A stretch of 55,898 bases of DNA from Gammaproteobacteria bacterium (GCA_016744395.1 JADGEK010000024.1:1-55898); one strand, 5' to 3'. Positions 7,229 through 16,340 are shown, counted from the first letter of the stretch. The notes: generated from the letters alone by a model not told the origin. Translations and numbers: made by a program.

Positions 7229-8218
7229 TTATTGCTGACCTTTGAGCATTTGTCGGGCAACTGCTATGGCATAATTCAGGCTTCCAGTATTGGCTGTGCC
7301 TGTTCCTGCCAGGTCAAGTGCAGTACCATGATCAACGGAAGTACGAATGATAGGCAACCCCAAAGTGACATTGACTGCTTGTCCAAAACCTTGATATTTT
7401 AATACAGGTAAGCCTTGATCGTGATACATAGCCAGTACTGCATCAGCTTGTTCAAGTTTCTTTTTAGAAAAAAGAGTATCTGCAGGCAAGGGGCCAGTTA
7501 AATTAAAACCTTCTGTTTTAAGTTGCTCAATTAAAGGAATAATGATGTCTAATTCTTCTCTACCCAGATACCCATCTTCTCCTGCATGAGGGTTTAGACC
7601 GCAGATCAGGATGTGAGGAGAAGCCAGCCCATATTTTGTTTGCAGGTCATGATTTAAAATAGTGAGCACCTGGCGCAGACTGTCGTTGGTAATTGCCTTT
7701 GCAACGTCTTTTAGCGGTAAGTGAGTTGTAGCCAGTGCAACTCTCATTTCATCTGTGGCCAGCATCATGACCACTTTTTCAGTGGCTGTTTTTTCTGCCA
7801 GATATTCTGTATGCCCTGTGAAGGGAATGCCTGCTTCATTAATAATGCCTTTGTGAATGGGGCCAGTAATCATGGCATCAAAGGTCTTGTTTTGGCATTT
7901 TTGAACGGCCAGATCCAGTGTTTCTAATATGTAAGCGGCATTATTAACATTTAAAGTGCCTGGCACTGCTTTCTCAGGTAGTTTGACAGGTAAATAATAG
8001 AGTGTACCGTTGCCCGAAGGTTTTTCAGAGGAATATTGCTGATCATTTTCAAATTCAATCAGTTGGAGCGGCTTTGCTAATAATTGAGCGCGTTCTTGCA
8101 GCATCTTCGGATCAGCAAGTAAGATCATTTGAAAATCATGAGGGTATTGAGCATACTCAATACACAGATCGGGGCCAATACCTGACGGTTCTCCAGGCGT
8201 GATTGCCAGTTTATCCAT
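7229..8218 (-). CDS. pdxA: 4-hydroxythreonine-4-phosphate dehydrogenase PdxA
   Basis: NAD-dependent oxidation of 4-phosphohydroxy-L-threonine in DXP-dependent pyridoxal phosphate synthesis. 329 residues, normal length. The start is typical (MDKLAITPGEPSGIGPDL). Metal-binding histidines are visible in ITGPIHKG, near NPHAGEDG and in MYHDQGLPVLK. It lies 87 bp downstream of surA on the same strand, in the order lptD-surA-pdxA that is widespread in gammaproteobacteria. Confidence 0.97.
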   Translation of the reverse strand: MDKLAITPGEPSGIGPDLCIEYAQYPHDFQMILLADPKMLQERAQLLAKPLQLIEFENDQQYSSEKPSGNGTLYYLPVKLPEKAVPGTLNVNNAAYILETLDLAVQKCQNKTFDAMITGPIHKGIINEAGIPFTGHTEYLAEKTATEKVVMMLATDEMRVALATTHLPLKDVAKAITNDSLRQVLTILNHDLQTKYGLASPHILICGLNPHAGEDGYLGREELDIIIPLIEQLKTEGFNLTGPLPADTLFSKKKLEQADAVLAMYHDQGLPVLKYQGFGQAVNVTLGLPIIRTSVDHGTALDLAGTGTANTGSLNYAIAVARQMLKGQQ

Positions 8219-8305
8219 TTTTAGAGTTCACTATAAGTTAGATGTCTATAGCCCCGACTCAGGCTGTCAGAATAGTAACTGACCAGGTGGGACTAAATTA
8301 GATGA

Positions 8306-9643
8306 TTAGGTATTATTAAGACGAATTTCAACAAAAGCTTCATCACGAATTCTGCGATAAAATGCATCTTTTTGTTCGGCAACTTTGCGTGCTTTGAGGG
8401 CTTTACGAGCTCTTTCCTTAATCAGCTCATCAGCATCATCGTGGTTTCTGCGGCCTAATACTTCAATGATGTGGTAACCAAAATTAGTTTGAGTCACTTC
8501 ACTGATTTCGCCTGGTTGTAGTTTGCTCATGGCTTCTTCAAAAGGAGGTACCATGGTGCCAGGCTTGGTCCAACCCAAATCACCACCTCTTGATGCTGAA
8601 GAGGTATCTTCTGAATGAGCTTTTGCCATGGTTGCAAAGTCTTCACCATTTATGATTCGACTACGGATTTGACTTAAACGTTCTATGACTCGTTCATTAT
8701 CATTGATGATGCTGGTCTTGATGAGAATATGGCGTGCCTGTGTTTGAGTGACGAGATGAACCTTGCCACCTTTTTTGTCAACCAGTGAAATAATGTGGAA
8801 TCCACTTGGACTGCGAATGGGATCTGAAATAGCGCCTCGTTTCATTTTAGCAACAACATCAGAAAATAGAGTTGGAATTTCACCTGCTTTACGCCAACCC
8901 AGGTCACCACCCTCAAGTGCATTCTGACCATCAGACACAGCAAGTGCCGTTGATGAAAAATCACTGCCAGAGCGTAAGTTCTTCACCAGTTTTTCGGCTT
9001 TGGCGCTGGCATTTTTTATGGTTGCAGGTGAGGCCCCTTCAGGTGTGGAGATTAATATGTGTTTAATGTGGTAGGCTTGCTCCAGGCCTCCTTGTTTATC
9101 GACATTGAAGAGAAAGTTTTCAATTTCCTGATCGGATACATTGACCTTGTTAATGACACTTCTCTGTATGAGTCTTTTTAATAAAATTTGAGATTTTACT
9201 TCTTCTCGGAAACGTCGAAAATCGATGCCTTGATTGGCAAGGTTTTCACGAAACTCACTTAATGATAAACCATTTTGTGCTGCAATACGGTTTATGGCTC
9301 TGCTGAGAGTTGTATCATCCACTTTGATACCAGTGCGATTTGCTAAATCCAGTTGAATCCGCTTTAAAATCATGCGATCAAGAACCTGTTTGCCTAATAC
9401 GCTGGCTGGTGGTAATTTAGCTTGTTTTTTCTTCAGATTCTTAACGACTTCATGAAATTCATCTTTGAGTTCCAGTTGAGTGATAACATCATCATTAACG
9501 ATGGCAACAATGCTGTCTAGAGAGACAATTTCTTCTGCTTGCACGGTCAAAACTGTATTCAGTGCTAACATAATACAAATAGCAGCAGCATGAAAAGTTC
9601 TCTGGATAAGTGTGTTAATTATTGGTACTACTTTATATCGCAT
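8306..9643 (-). CDS. surA: periplasmic chaperone and peptidyl-prolyl isomerase SurA
   Basis: Periplasmic chaperone for outer-membrane beta-barrels such as LptD. A signal peptide ends near residue 36 (TVLTVQAEE). The N-terminal SurA domain (about 40-175) starts with LDSIVAIVNDDVIT and includes RMILKRIQLDLA. Two parvulin domains follow, marked by HIKHILIST / GGDLGW and by QARHILIKTS / GGDLGWTKPGTMV. The C-terminal helix completes the 445-residue protein. It begins 18 bp after the end of lptD, so the two are almost certainly cotranscribed. Confidence 0.97.
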   Translation of the reverse strand: MRYKVVPIINTLIQRTFHAAAICIMLALNTVLTVQAEEIVSLDSIVAIVNDDVITQLELKDEFHEVVKNLKKKQAKLPPASVLGKQVLDRMILKRIQLDLANRTGIKVDDTTLSRAINRIAAQNGLSLSEFRENLANQGIDFRRFREEVKSQILLKRLIQRSVINKVNVSDQEIENFLFNVDKQGGLEQAYHIKHILISTPEGASPATIKNASAKAEKLVKNLRSGSDFSSTALAVSDGQNALEGGDLGWRKAGEIPTLFSDVVAKMKRGAISDPIRSPSGFHIISLVDKKGGKVHLVTQTQARHILIKTSIINDNERVIERLSQIRSRIINGEDFATMAKAHSEDTSSASRGGDLGWTKPGTMVPPFEEAMSKLQPGEISEVTQTNFGYHIIEVLGRRNHDDADELIKERARKALKARKVAEQKDAFYRRIRDEAFVEIRLNNT

Positions 9644-9661
9644 TGTAATTCCTAAAAATTC

Positions 9662-12466
9662 CTAATTTCCCCAGGGCACAAAGCCTGGGATATCTTCTTC
9701 TAAATCTTGGCTTGAACCCATAATTGACTGTGCAAGAGAGCCGAGACCTTTAAATTGAACCTGTAACATGACGTAATCATCTGTTTCGCTGTAGTAATCG
9801 GATTGCTCACGCCCAACAATAAATCGAAGAGCATAACAACAGCTGTCGTATTCTACGCCAATTTTTGAGTCCAGAGTATAAGCATCACGAGCATCAGCAG
9901 GGTTTGTTGTCGCTTCGGCATCATAGATAGAGTAGTACCAATGAGCCAGTGCTTGCCATTGAGGTGCAATTTTCCAATAAGTTGATACTTCAACTTGCTC
10001 ATAGTCATTGGCACGATAGGAATATTCAAAATTAGCCAGATGATATGGATCAGATTTATACTGCAGGCGAACTCTGCTTTCTTCAGTTTTACCATCATCA
10101 TGTGGATCATACAGCAATGAATAAGAAGTATACCAATTAGGTGCAAAGCGACTGGTTATTTCAGCGGCGATACTGGAACTGGAATCAGTGTCGCTATCAG
10201 ATTGTATAGGATTGCCGTTCGAATCATAGTTCAATGTGACTTCACGGTCTTCAAAGTAGTATATTTGACCTATTGATGCTGTGAACAGTTCAGCCCCTGA
10301 ATTGTCATCCAGAAAACGACTTGTAACAGCTGCTGTTAACTGGTTGGCATCACCTAGGCGATCAGCGCCTGTGAAACGGTTTTCTCTGAACAGCTGATTA
10401 AAGCTAAAGCTGGATATACCTGTGTCAAATAAGGGGAAGTCATCCTGATCTTTTTCAGGCACATTTAGGTAAAAAAGACGAGGCTCCAATGTTTGAGTCA
10501 TTGGTGTGTCAAATAAAGACAGTTCTTTATCAAAGAATAAACCGCTGTCCAAACTAAATACAGGAGCAACTCTAGAGGGTGAGTCATCCTTTAGTATGGT
10601 ATTTCCAGGATTGGCAATGCTACCAAAATAAGTACTATCAGTATCCTCATTATCAAGCTTATAGGTCACCATATCTAAACTGAGTTTGGGCTTAATGAAG
10701 CTATAGCTGTTTTTAAATGGGATACTAATATTAGGTTTAATATGAAGACGACTCGCTTCAACTCTTTCACTTGTCGTACTATTATCTCTCGGATCATCCC
10801 AGTTTTGAGCAAACATTACAAACTCAGAATTTAAGCCTGCATTCAGATCAACACCATAAGGGGTATAACTGTCACTGGCAGATAAGGTCAGTTGAGGCAG
10901 GCGGCTATAAGTATGGGTACTTTCCTGGAGTTCCTGATAGCCTTGTGCTCGAGCCATAAAATTAAATATTGAACCGTTGTAGCGTAACTGGCCATCCCGA
11001 AGCAGGTGCGTTTCACTCTTGTCTCTTAAGTTATTGCCAAAATCATCTAAATAGTATCGGTCGGTGACATAGTTATAGTCGACATTGCCTGACCAGCCAT
11101 TTTGCCAGTTAGCACGTTGCTGGAGGCTGAAAGCACCACGATTTTTAGAAATATCATCGGGTCTGACATTACCTTCAGGATCAGTGGTCCCTAAACCTTC
11201 GGTGCCTTCTCGTAAAGCAACTTCCGCTGCTTCCCTATTATCATCATAACTGCTGTCATTGAGCCACTCAGCATAGACTTCACCTGAATGATTTTCACTT
11301 AAATAACGATATTCACCACCGAGTTTTAAGCCACGATCTGATAAAATGGTTGGAGTGAAGGTGGCATCTTGATCGGGTGCAATATTGAAATAGTAAGGGG
11401 TGGCCATTTCAAAACCATTGGTATCAGAAACACCGATAGCAGGCATTAAGAAACCACTTTTTCGTTCATCATTAAGTGGAAAAGTGATGTAAGGCGTATA
11501 GGCAATAGGGAATCCTTTGAATCTCATGACAGCATGCTTGGCCTCACCATAACCTTCATCAGTATGCAGCTCCATTTCGCTGGCACTGAGTACCCAGTCC
11601 TCATCACCGACGGGACAGGTCGAATACGTTGGGTTGTCTAAATCAATTGTCCCTGGTTTAAAGCGGATACTGTCGGCAATACCCTGTGCTGGTCGTGCTG
11701 GCAACTCATATATAGCATTATCTACCCGACCTTTTCGTTCATCAGTTTGATAACGGGCGGTATCACCTTTAAGCACCATATTGGGCTCAGTGATAATGAC
11801 ATTACCTTCAGCGTTAAACATACTGGATGCTTTATTATAAGTGGCTTTATCTGAGGTGAGTTTTTGTATATTTTTGGTAATGACAACATTACCTTCGAAA
11901 TCAATCTGTTCGCTGTCAGGCGACTGGGCACTATCAGCTTCAATATTGGTGCTTTCGTCCGCTTGTGCAGCCATGGAAGAGCGATCATATTCTTCAAGTG
12001 GTTGTACGGCACAGCTTGCCCAGATTCTTGAATCTGCAGCGGTGCGAGATTTTAAATTGGGCTGAACAACGGCACTACCACCTGTTGGGTAGGTATTGGG
12101 ATCAGAAAAATCGGGTTCAGGAAATGATGGTTTAACTGCCACTACAGATGCAACAGGAAGTGGGATGTGATTTTTACCATTTACGGAGTCCAGAGTTGGT
12201 GCTAAAGGACCTTCAGAGACAGCACAATTCCACTTTCCTCCCTCTAAAGGTTGGCACTGCCAACCATTTGACTGATAGACATTGGCTATAGCAGATTGAG
12301 AAAATAACAACCATGAACCTGATAACATAAGAGAAAAAGTGAATAGTCTTGATCGAGTAAATAGCCTTGAGCCTACAGATAGGTGTTTTGGCTCAGAGTC
12401 AATGTTGACCGAATTGTTTTTAGCCAGCTTCGGGCTTAAATGCTGAGATGTTTTCAGTATGTCCAT
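9662..12466 (-). CDS. lptD: LPS-assembly protein LptD
   Basis: Outer-membrane component that, with LptE, inserts lipopolysaccharide into the outer leaflet. Features in order: hydrophobic signal core SLMLSGSWLLF; N-terminal beta-jellyroll of the LptA type (IDFEGNVVITKNIQKLTSD, FNAEGNVIITEPNMVLKGD); then a long 26-strand-type barrel domain with YSTCPVGDEDW, FPIAYTPYITFPLNDERKSGFL and the C-terminal CC pair in YDSCCYALRF, which in E. coli forms inter-domain disulfides. The start is uncertain: the frame is open to a TTG at 12517, but the ATG at 12466 is the first plausible initiator. In either case the n-region before the signal core is long, over 35 residues. Confidence 0.96.
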   Translation of the reverse strand: MDILKTSQHLSPKLAKNNSVNIDSEPKHLSVGSRLFTRSRLFTFSLMLSGSWLLFSQSAIANVYQSNGWQCQPLEGGKWNCAVSEGPLAPTLDSVNGKNHIPLPVASVVAVKPSFPEPDFSDPNTYPTGGSAVVQPNLKSRTAADSRIWASCAVQPLEEYDRSSMAAQADESTNIEADSAQSPDSEQIDFEGNVVITKNIQKLTSDKATYNKASSMFNAEGNVIITEPNMVLKGDTARYQTDERKGRVDNAIYELPARPAQGIADSIRFKPGTIDLDNPTYSTCPVGDEDWVLSASEMELHTDEGYGEAKHAVMRFKGFPIAYTPYITFPLNDERKSGFLMPAIGVSDTNGFEMATPYYFNIAPDQDATFTPTILSDRGLKLGGEYRYLSENHSGEVYAEWLNDSSYDDNREAAEVALREGTEGLGTTDPEGNVRPDDISKNRGAFSLQQRANWQNGWSGNVDYNYVTDRYYLDDFGNNLRDKSETHLLRDGQLRYNGSIFNFMARAQGYQELQESTHTYSRLPQLTLSASDSYTPYGVDLNAGLNSEFVMFAQNWDDPRDNSTTSERVEASRLHIKPNISIPFKNSYSFIKPKLSLDMVTYKLDNEDTDSTYFGSIANPGNTILKDDSPSRVAPVFSLDSGLFFDKELSLFDTPMTQTLEPRLFYLNVPEKDQDDFPLFDTGISSFSFNQLFRENRFTGADRLGDANQLTAAVTSRFLDDNSGAELFTASIGQIYYFEDREVTLNYDSNGNPIQSDSDTDSSSSIAAEITSRFAPNWYTSYSLLYDPHDDGKTEESRVRLQYKSDPYHLANFEYSYRANDYEQVEVSTYWKIAPQWQALAHWYYSIYDAEATTNPADARDAYTLDSKIGVEYDSCCYALRFIVGREQSDYYSETDDYVMLQVQFKGLGSLAQSIMGSSQDLEEDIPGFVPWGN

Positions 12467-12571
12467 TTTCTTTATTATAATTGAGTTCAAAAGCGCCATT
12501 TTAGCATTGTTATTCAAAGCCTGTCGATCGGATTCTTAGTCTCAAAAGAGATAAATTCATTGCTGTCACAC

Positions 12572-13051
12572 TTAATAGTGTTTTTTAGTTGGTGAATTTT
12601 CCCAGGCTTGAAAAACTTCCAGAGCATCATTCAGTACGGACTCATCCTGAATTTGGCTAATAGAAAGATTTTTTTGCTCGTGAGGCAGGCTCAATTCTTT
12701 AAAAATGAACTGGTCATCAAAGCCAATTTGGGTGGCTTGCTCATAAGAATTGGCGTATAAAACGGAATCAATGTGTGCCCAATAAATTGCCGATAGGCAC
12801 ATAGGGCAGGGCTCACTGCTCGCGTAAAGCGTGCATCCCGCAAGTGAGAAAGATTGAATTTGCTGGCAAGCATCTCGAATGGCGACGATTTCAGCATGTG
12901 CGGTTGGATCGTTATGAGTCGTCACCTGATTGCTGCCTCTACCAATGATTTGATTGTCTTTGACAATCACTGCGCCAAATGGTCCTCCATGGTGAGCATG
13001 GACAGACTGATGTGCTAGTTTAATGGCTTCATCAATAAATTTATTTTTCAT
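12572..13051 (-). CDS. guaD: guanine deaminase, CDA fold
   Basis: Hydrolytic deamination of guanine to xanthine, a purine salvage step. The 159 residues closely follow the Bacillus subtilis type enzyme: GGPFGAVIVKDNQIIGRGSN, zinc site HAE plus PCPMC (TAHAEIVAI, SSEPCPMCLSAIYWA), and the characteristic C-terminal FQAW...KK(H/E)Y tail that closes the neighbouring subunit's active site in the known structure. tRNA adenosine deaminase TadA shares the motifs but not this tail. It is divergent from the sigma-54 activator at 13199. Confidence 0.88.
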   Translation of the reverse strand: MKNKFIDEAIKLAHQSVHAHHGGPFGAVIVKDNQIIGRGSNQVTTHNDPTAHAEIVAIRDACQQIQSFSLAGCTLYASSEPCPMCLSAIYWAHIDSVLYANSYEQATQIGFDDQFIFKELSLPHEQKNLSISQIQDESVLNDALEVFQAWENSPTKKHY

Positions 13052-13198
13052 CGTTTGTTAATCATTCAGTTGTCGCTTGATCTTTATCATTATTAAAGAA
13101 ACGTAATTTCTGGTAGTATAGAGTATTAATTCAATTGTTAACATACATTAGAGATTCTGCATAGTAAGCACTGTGGGAATAGAGATGGGGCATGAAAG

Positions 13199-14170
13199 AT
13201 GGCATTAGAGCAGTCATTAAAAAATTCTGAAAACAGTCTAATTGGGGAGTCACCGGAACTCAATGGTGTCATCTGGGCGGCAAAAATAACTGCAGCCTCT
13301 GATGTGACGGTGTTAATTCAGGGTGAAAGCGGCAGTGGTAAAGAAGTATTTGCCAAGCTCATACACAGTGGCAGCAAAAGAAGTTTACAAAAATTAGTCT
13401 CCGTCAATTGTGCTGCAATTCCTGAAAACCTAGCTGAATCAATGCTTTTTGGACATGTTAAAGGTGCTTTTACGGGGGCAGTTTCTCATCAGCAAGGTTA
13501 CATACAATCTGCTGATAGAGGTACTTTGTTTTTAGATGAAATTGGTGAATTATCGCTTCCAATTCAGGCAAAACTTCTAAGATTTTTGGAGTCAGCTGAA
13601 TGTCAAAAAGTGGGCTCAACCAGCACAGAAAAAGTGGATGTTCGTGTTATTGTTGCAACTAATCGTGATCTCAGGACTGAAATTGTGAAAGGCACTTTTC
13701 GCGAAGATTTATTTTACCGCTTACATATTGTTCCACTTGAAATCCCACCATTGCGTGAACGTACGGGCGATCTGCAAATTTTATTAAAGCATTTTAATCA
13801 ATCATTAGCCGCTCAGTATGGTGTCAAGCCAACGGTTTATAGTAAAAGTGCGATTAAGTGCCTCAAAGCCTATACTTGGCCTGGTAATGTTCGTGAGTTA
13901 CGCAACCTTTGTGAAAGAATGAGTATTTTATTAGCGGGTAAGACAATTGAAGTTGACAACCTGCCTGCTGAAATAAAAAATGTGCAAAAACCAGTGCAAG
14001 ATACGATTGTGTCATTGCCAGAAGCGGGTCTATCGCTGGAGAAGCTTGAAATTGAGTTGATTCAGCAAGCTTTGGATAAAACTTCAGGGAATCGGAGTCG
14101 TGCTGCACGCCTTTTAGGACTGACTCGCGATACACTTCTTTATCGGATGAAAAAATATACTTTAAGTTAA
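13199..14170 (+). CDS. sigma-54-dependent activator without a regulatory domain
   Basis: 323 residues made of an AAA+ domain and a Fis-type helix-turn-helix. Only about 15 residues precede the AAA domain (LIGESPELNGVIWAA). Walker A is GESGSGKE (42-49); GAFTGA contacts sigma-54; Walker B is LFLDEIGEL; the arginine-finger region REDLFYRL and sensor II WPGNVRELRN are present. The Fis-like end reads NRSRAARLLGLTRDTLLYRM. With no receiver, PAS or GAF domain, activity may be set by expression level or by a partner protein, as for PspF or HrpS. No sigma-54 promoter was recognised nearby, so the target is unknown. Confidence 0.9.
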   Translation: MALEQSLKNSENSLIGESPELNGVIWAAKITAASDVTVLIQGESGSGKEVFAKLIHSGSKRSLQKLVSVNCAAIPENLAESMLFGHVKGAFTGAVSHQQGYIQSADRGTLFLDEIGELSLPIQAKLLRFLESAECQKVGSTSTEKVDVRVIVATNRDLRTEIVKGTFREDLFYRLHIVPLEIPPLRERTGDLQILLKHFNQSLAAQYGVKPTVYSKSAIKCLKAYTWPGNVRELRNLCERMSILLAGKTIEVDNLPAEIKNVQKPVQDTIVSLPEAGLSLEKLEIELIQQALDKTSGNRSRAARLLGLTRDTLLYRMKKYTLS

Positions 14171-14332
14171 GCTTAAACAAGTGTTTCAACCAAATTCGGC
14201 TCTCCACATTCTTTCGTACTTTTGGTTTTAAACCTGCCGCTAAATGAGCATTGCGGTAATTTTGGTTGCCTAAATGATTAAAAGAAAAAGAAGGTGTTGC
14301 ACTCGCATAAGTGCTATCGAAATCGATTGCAC

Positions 14333-14435
14333 GGAGGAGAGGCTGACCTGTTTTGGGACGCTTTTTGGCCATCCATGGCCCGCTTAGTGAAAACATCCTG
14401 TTTTCACAAACCCCAAACAGGTCAGCCTCTCCTCC
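14333..14435 (+). repeat. structured repeat, copy 1
   Basis: 25-nt arms at 14333-14357 and 14411-14435 are complementary at 24 of 25 positions and begin GGAGGAGAGGCTGACCTG. Inside are two smaller hairpins: GGCCATCCATGGCC (14367-14380) and GTGAAAAC-ATCCT-GTTTTCAC (14387-14407). The whole can fold as a long stem with two small stem-loops at the top. Confidence 0.75.
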
Positions 14436-14613
14436 GCACACTCTCAAACCGCATTTATTCTCATTTTTTGTGGATAAGTCAAAAGCAATGAAAGAGCACT
14501 TGAAATTAAATTAAGATGCTATTCTCAGCTTTTGGATGTTGTTTTTTCTTGTCTCTTGCTTTTGCTTTTGGACAACACGAGCGAGGTCATTGCGGTTGAA
14601 GAATGGGTGGATG

Positions 14614-14712
14614 TTTGGTTTGTCTTGCAGGGGCTTTGCCAGGCATGGATGCCGAGGTAGAGCGACACAGGGATGTGCTTGAGTGTCCCCAGCAAGGCAA
14701 GGCAAATCTCCA
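14614..14712 (-). repeat. structured repeat, copy 2
   Basis: Read on the minus strand, its core from GGGGACACTCAAGCACATCC to CCCC (14630-14690) aligns over about 60 nt with copy 3 at 54771-54829. It holds the hairpins CACATCCCTGTG (14666-14677) and GGCATCCATGCC (14642-14653). The outer arms are less perfect than in the other copies: 12 of 14 match close to the core. Confidence 0.7.
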
Positions 14713-14863
14713 ACCAATCGCATTCATAAGCACTTTACCAAGCGAGCAACACCTTCTTTTTCTGTTGATCTTGAATTACCGCTCTGCTCACAAAGCTGTA
14801 AGTATGAAGAAATGCGAAGAGTCAGAAAGACCAATCCGTGAGTCAGCAGTATATTTTCTCAAA

Positions 14864-15316
14864 TTAAGAGCAAAGGTTAAACGAAGGGCTGCCTTTTTCA
14901 AGCCCTAACTCATGGCTGGATGACTCTATTAGTTCCTGATGGTAATCATTGTTTATTATCATTTTATAGCAGCCATATTCTTCTGCCAGATCATTTGTGT
15001 ATTTTAAGAGATCAGATGCAAGCTCTGATTTATTTGAAATATTGGAAGAGATGATTAAGTCAGTCACAAAAGCCGTGGTCGAGCCTTCATGGGTCATCTG
15101 CATAACAATCGTCAGTGTCACAATAGCAACAACACCTTTTTCAGTGCTTGCGATGATCTGGAAATAATTTGAATCATCTAAAATGGACTGATAGACCATA
15201 TTGGCATCACGTAATTCCATTGCCGAGCCATTGTCCGCTTCTGGGGAATTGATGAGAGTCAAAATCTCTTCCAGATCGCTGTCATTGGCTTTTCTTATAA
15301 TGATATTGTCAGACAT
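14864..15316 (-). CDS. GNAT-like N-acetyltransferase, degenerate CoA loop
   Basis: About 150 residues with the GNAT outline: an N-terminal IIIRKANDSDLEEILTLI strand-helix, a central beta hairpin (FQIIASTEKGVVAIVTLTIV), the FVTDLIIS strand and the EEYGCYKMII strand. The usual acetyl-CoA pyrophosphate loop (R/Q-x-x-G-x-G/A) between those strands reads NKSELA, without glycines. Catalysis is therefore doubtful. ATG 15316 was preferred to the 15343 start because it begins at the conserved fold. Same strand as lipB; the substrate is unknown. Confidence 0.6.
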   Translation of the reverse strand: MSDNIIIRKANDSDLEEILTLINSPEADNGSAMELRDANMVYQSILDDSNYFQIIASTEKGVVAIVTLTIVMQMTHEGSTTAFVTDLIISSNISNKSELASDLLKYTNDLAEEYGCYKMIINNDYHQELIESSSHELGLEKGSPSFNLCS

Positions 15317-15380
15317 AATTAGTGGGTCTTCTTCAAAATCCATTTACTGTGTAAGTTAGTTACTGTCTTGATTATCTTGT

Positions 15381-16037
15381 TCAATAGCTGTCTTTTTCAA
15401 CAGTTTTGTAACCCTCTTTGTAACCAAGGTTCTTTGCTAAGTGGAGCGTCAGCTTTTGCTGCACTTGAGACAGTTCAATAGTTTCAATATAGTCAGAAAC
15501 TTGAATGACTTCAAGATTTTTATAGCCGCAAGGATTGATTTGTTTAAAAGGGGTTAAATCCATGTCTAAATTGAGACTTAGGCCATGAAAACTACAGCCC
15601 TTTTTGATGCGTAAGCCTAAAGCCGCAATTTTAGAATCACCAATATAAACACCAGGTGCTTCTTTTTTTGCCTGGGCGCTTAATTGATATTCGCCCAATG
15701 TATCAATGATGCTTTGTTCAATGAGAGTGACCAATTGTCTGACACCCAAACCACGGCGCTTAATGTCAATCATGAGATAAACAATCAGCTGACCAGGCCC
15801 ATGATAAGTGACCTGACCGCCGCGATCAATTTCGATAATGGGGATATTGCTTGTGCTTAAAATGTGTTCTTTTTTACCGTTGCGTCCAAGAGTGAAAACG
15901 GGCTCATGTTCCAGTAACCAAACTTCATCAGGTGTGTCGGCAGTTCGATTTTCAGTAAAAGACTGCATTGCCTGCCATACGGGTTCATAGGATTGCAACC
16001 CCAGATTTTTTACCAGAAGAGTGTCAGAAATGGACAA
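15381..16037 (-). CDS. lipB: lipoyl(octanoyl) transferase LipB
   Basis: Transfers octanoyl from acyl carrier protein to lipoyl domains, the first step of lipoate assembly. 218 residues. Motifs: RGGQVTYHGPGQLIVYLM, the catalytic Lys in KIAALGLRI and the catalytic Cys in INPCGYKNLE. The start is TTG at 16037; no later initiator would keep the conserved GLQSYEPVWQAM. ybeD ends 3 bp upstream, so translational coupling is likely. lipA, often next to lipB, is not present. Confidence 0.95.
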   Translation of the reverse strand: MSISDTLLVKNLGLQSYEPVWQAMQSFTENRTADTPDEVWLLEHEPVFTLGRNGKKEHILSTSNIPIIEIDRGGQVTYHGPGQLIVYLMIDIKRRGLGVRQLVTLIEQSIIDTLGEYQLSAQAKKEAPGVYIGDSKIAALGLRIKKGCSFHGLSLNLDMDLTPFKQINPCGYKNLEVIQVSDYIETIELSQVQQKLTLHLAKNLGYKEGYKTVEKDSY

Positions 16038-16040
16038 TGA

Positions 16041-16340
16041 CTAAAGTGCCATCTTTGTATGCTCATAGGCATTTAATTCGATATAGAGATCATCTAATTG
16101 CTGGCGACTGGTGGCGACCAGTTGAACTGTGACAGCAATGTATTTGCCATTTCGGCTGGGGCGGGTATGGACGCAGCTTTCGGTGACGCCTTTTACATGC
16201 TTTTGACATATGGATAGAACATAAGCTGAATAATCATTGATGTCTTCTCCCATGACCTTAAGGGCAAAGTCACAGGGAAAGGTCATTAGCTTATCTTCAT
16301 CAATCTGCTCAGATGATGGTCTGTTTCCTTTATCGCTCAT
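16041..16340 (-). CDS. ybeD: DUF493 family protein YbeD
   Basis: About 99 residues of the DUF493 (ACT-like, YbeD) family: LMTFPCDFALKVMGED, SRNGKYIAVTVQLVATSRQQLDDLYIEL. YbeD has been proposed to affect LipB-dependent lipoylation because of its constant linkage with lipB; its molecular role is not established. Start at ATG 16340, which overlaps the end of dat by 11 bp; the longer frame from 16385 would run deep into dat. Order dacA-dat-ybeD-lipB is common in gammaproteobacteria. Confidence 0.92.
   Translation of the reverse strand: MSDKGNRPSSEQIDEDKLMTFPCDFALKVMGEDINDYSAYVLSICQKHVKGVTESCVHTRPSRNGKYIAVTVQLVATSRQQLDDLYIELNAYEHTKMAL

Larger units (their letters stand above)
14245..14790. repeat. 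composite element: two structured repeats in inverted orientation
   Basis: The gene-free 690 bp between 14171 and 14863 holds two copies of one repeat family facing opposite ways. Outer inverted arms: 14245-14260 against 14775-14790 (14 of 16 match) and 14276-14300 against 14746-14770 (23 of 25 match, containing GAAAAAGAAGGTGTTGC). The inner parts are the hairpin copies listed separately. No transposase or coding potential is seen inside. Confidence 0.7.

Noticed and set aside
7136..7402. Plus-strand frame after the second bfr
   Set aside because: It runs through the terminator hairpin and into the pdxA gene on the other strand.
13863..14447. Minus-strand frame of 194 codons
   Set aside because: It overlaps the C-terminal part of the sigma-54 activator and runs into the structured repeat; no domain and poor codon pattern.
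14294..14908. Several short frames on both strands in the repeat region
   Set aside because: They lie on inverted-repeat DNA, have no ribosome sites of note and no recognisable domains.
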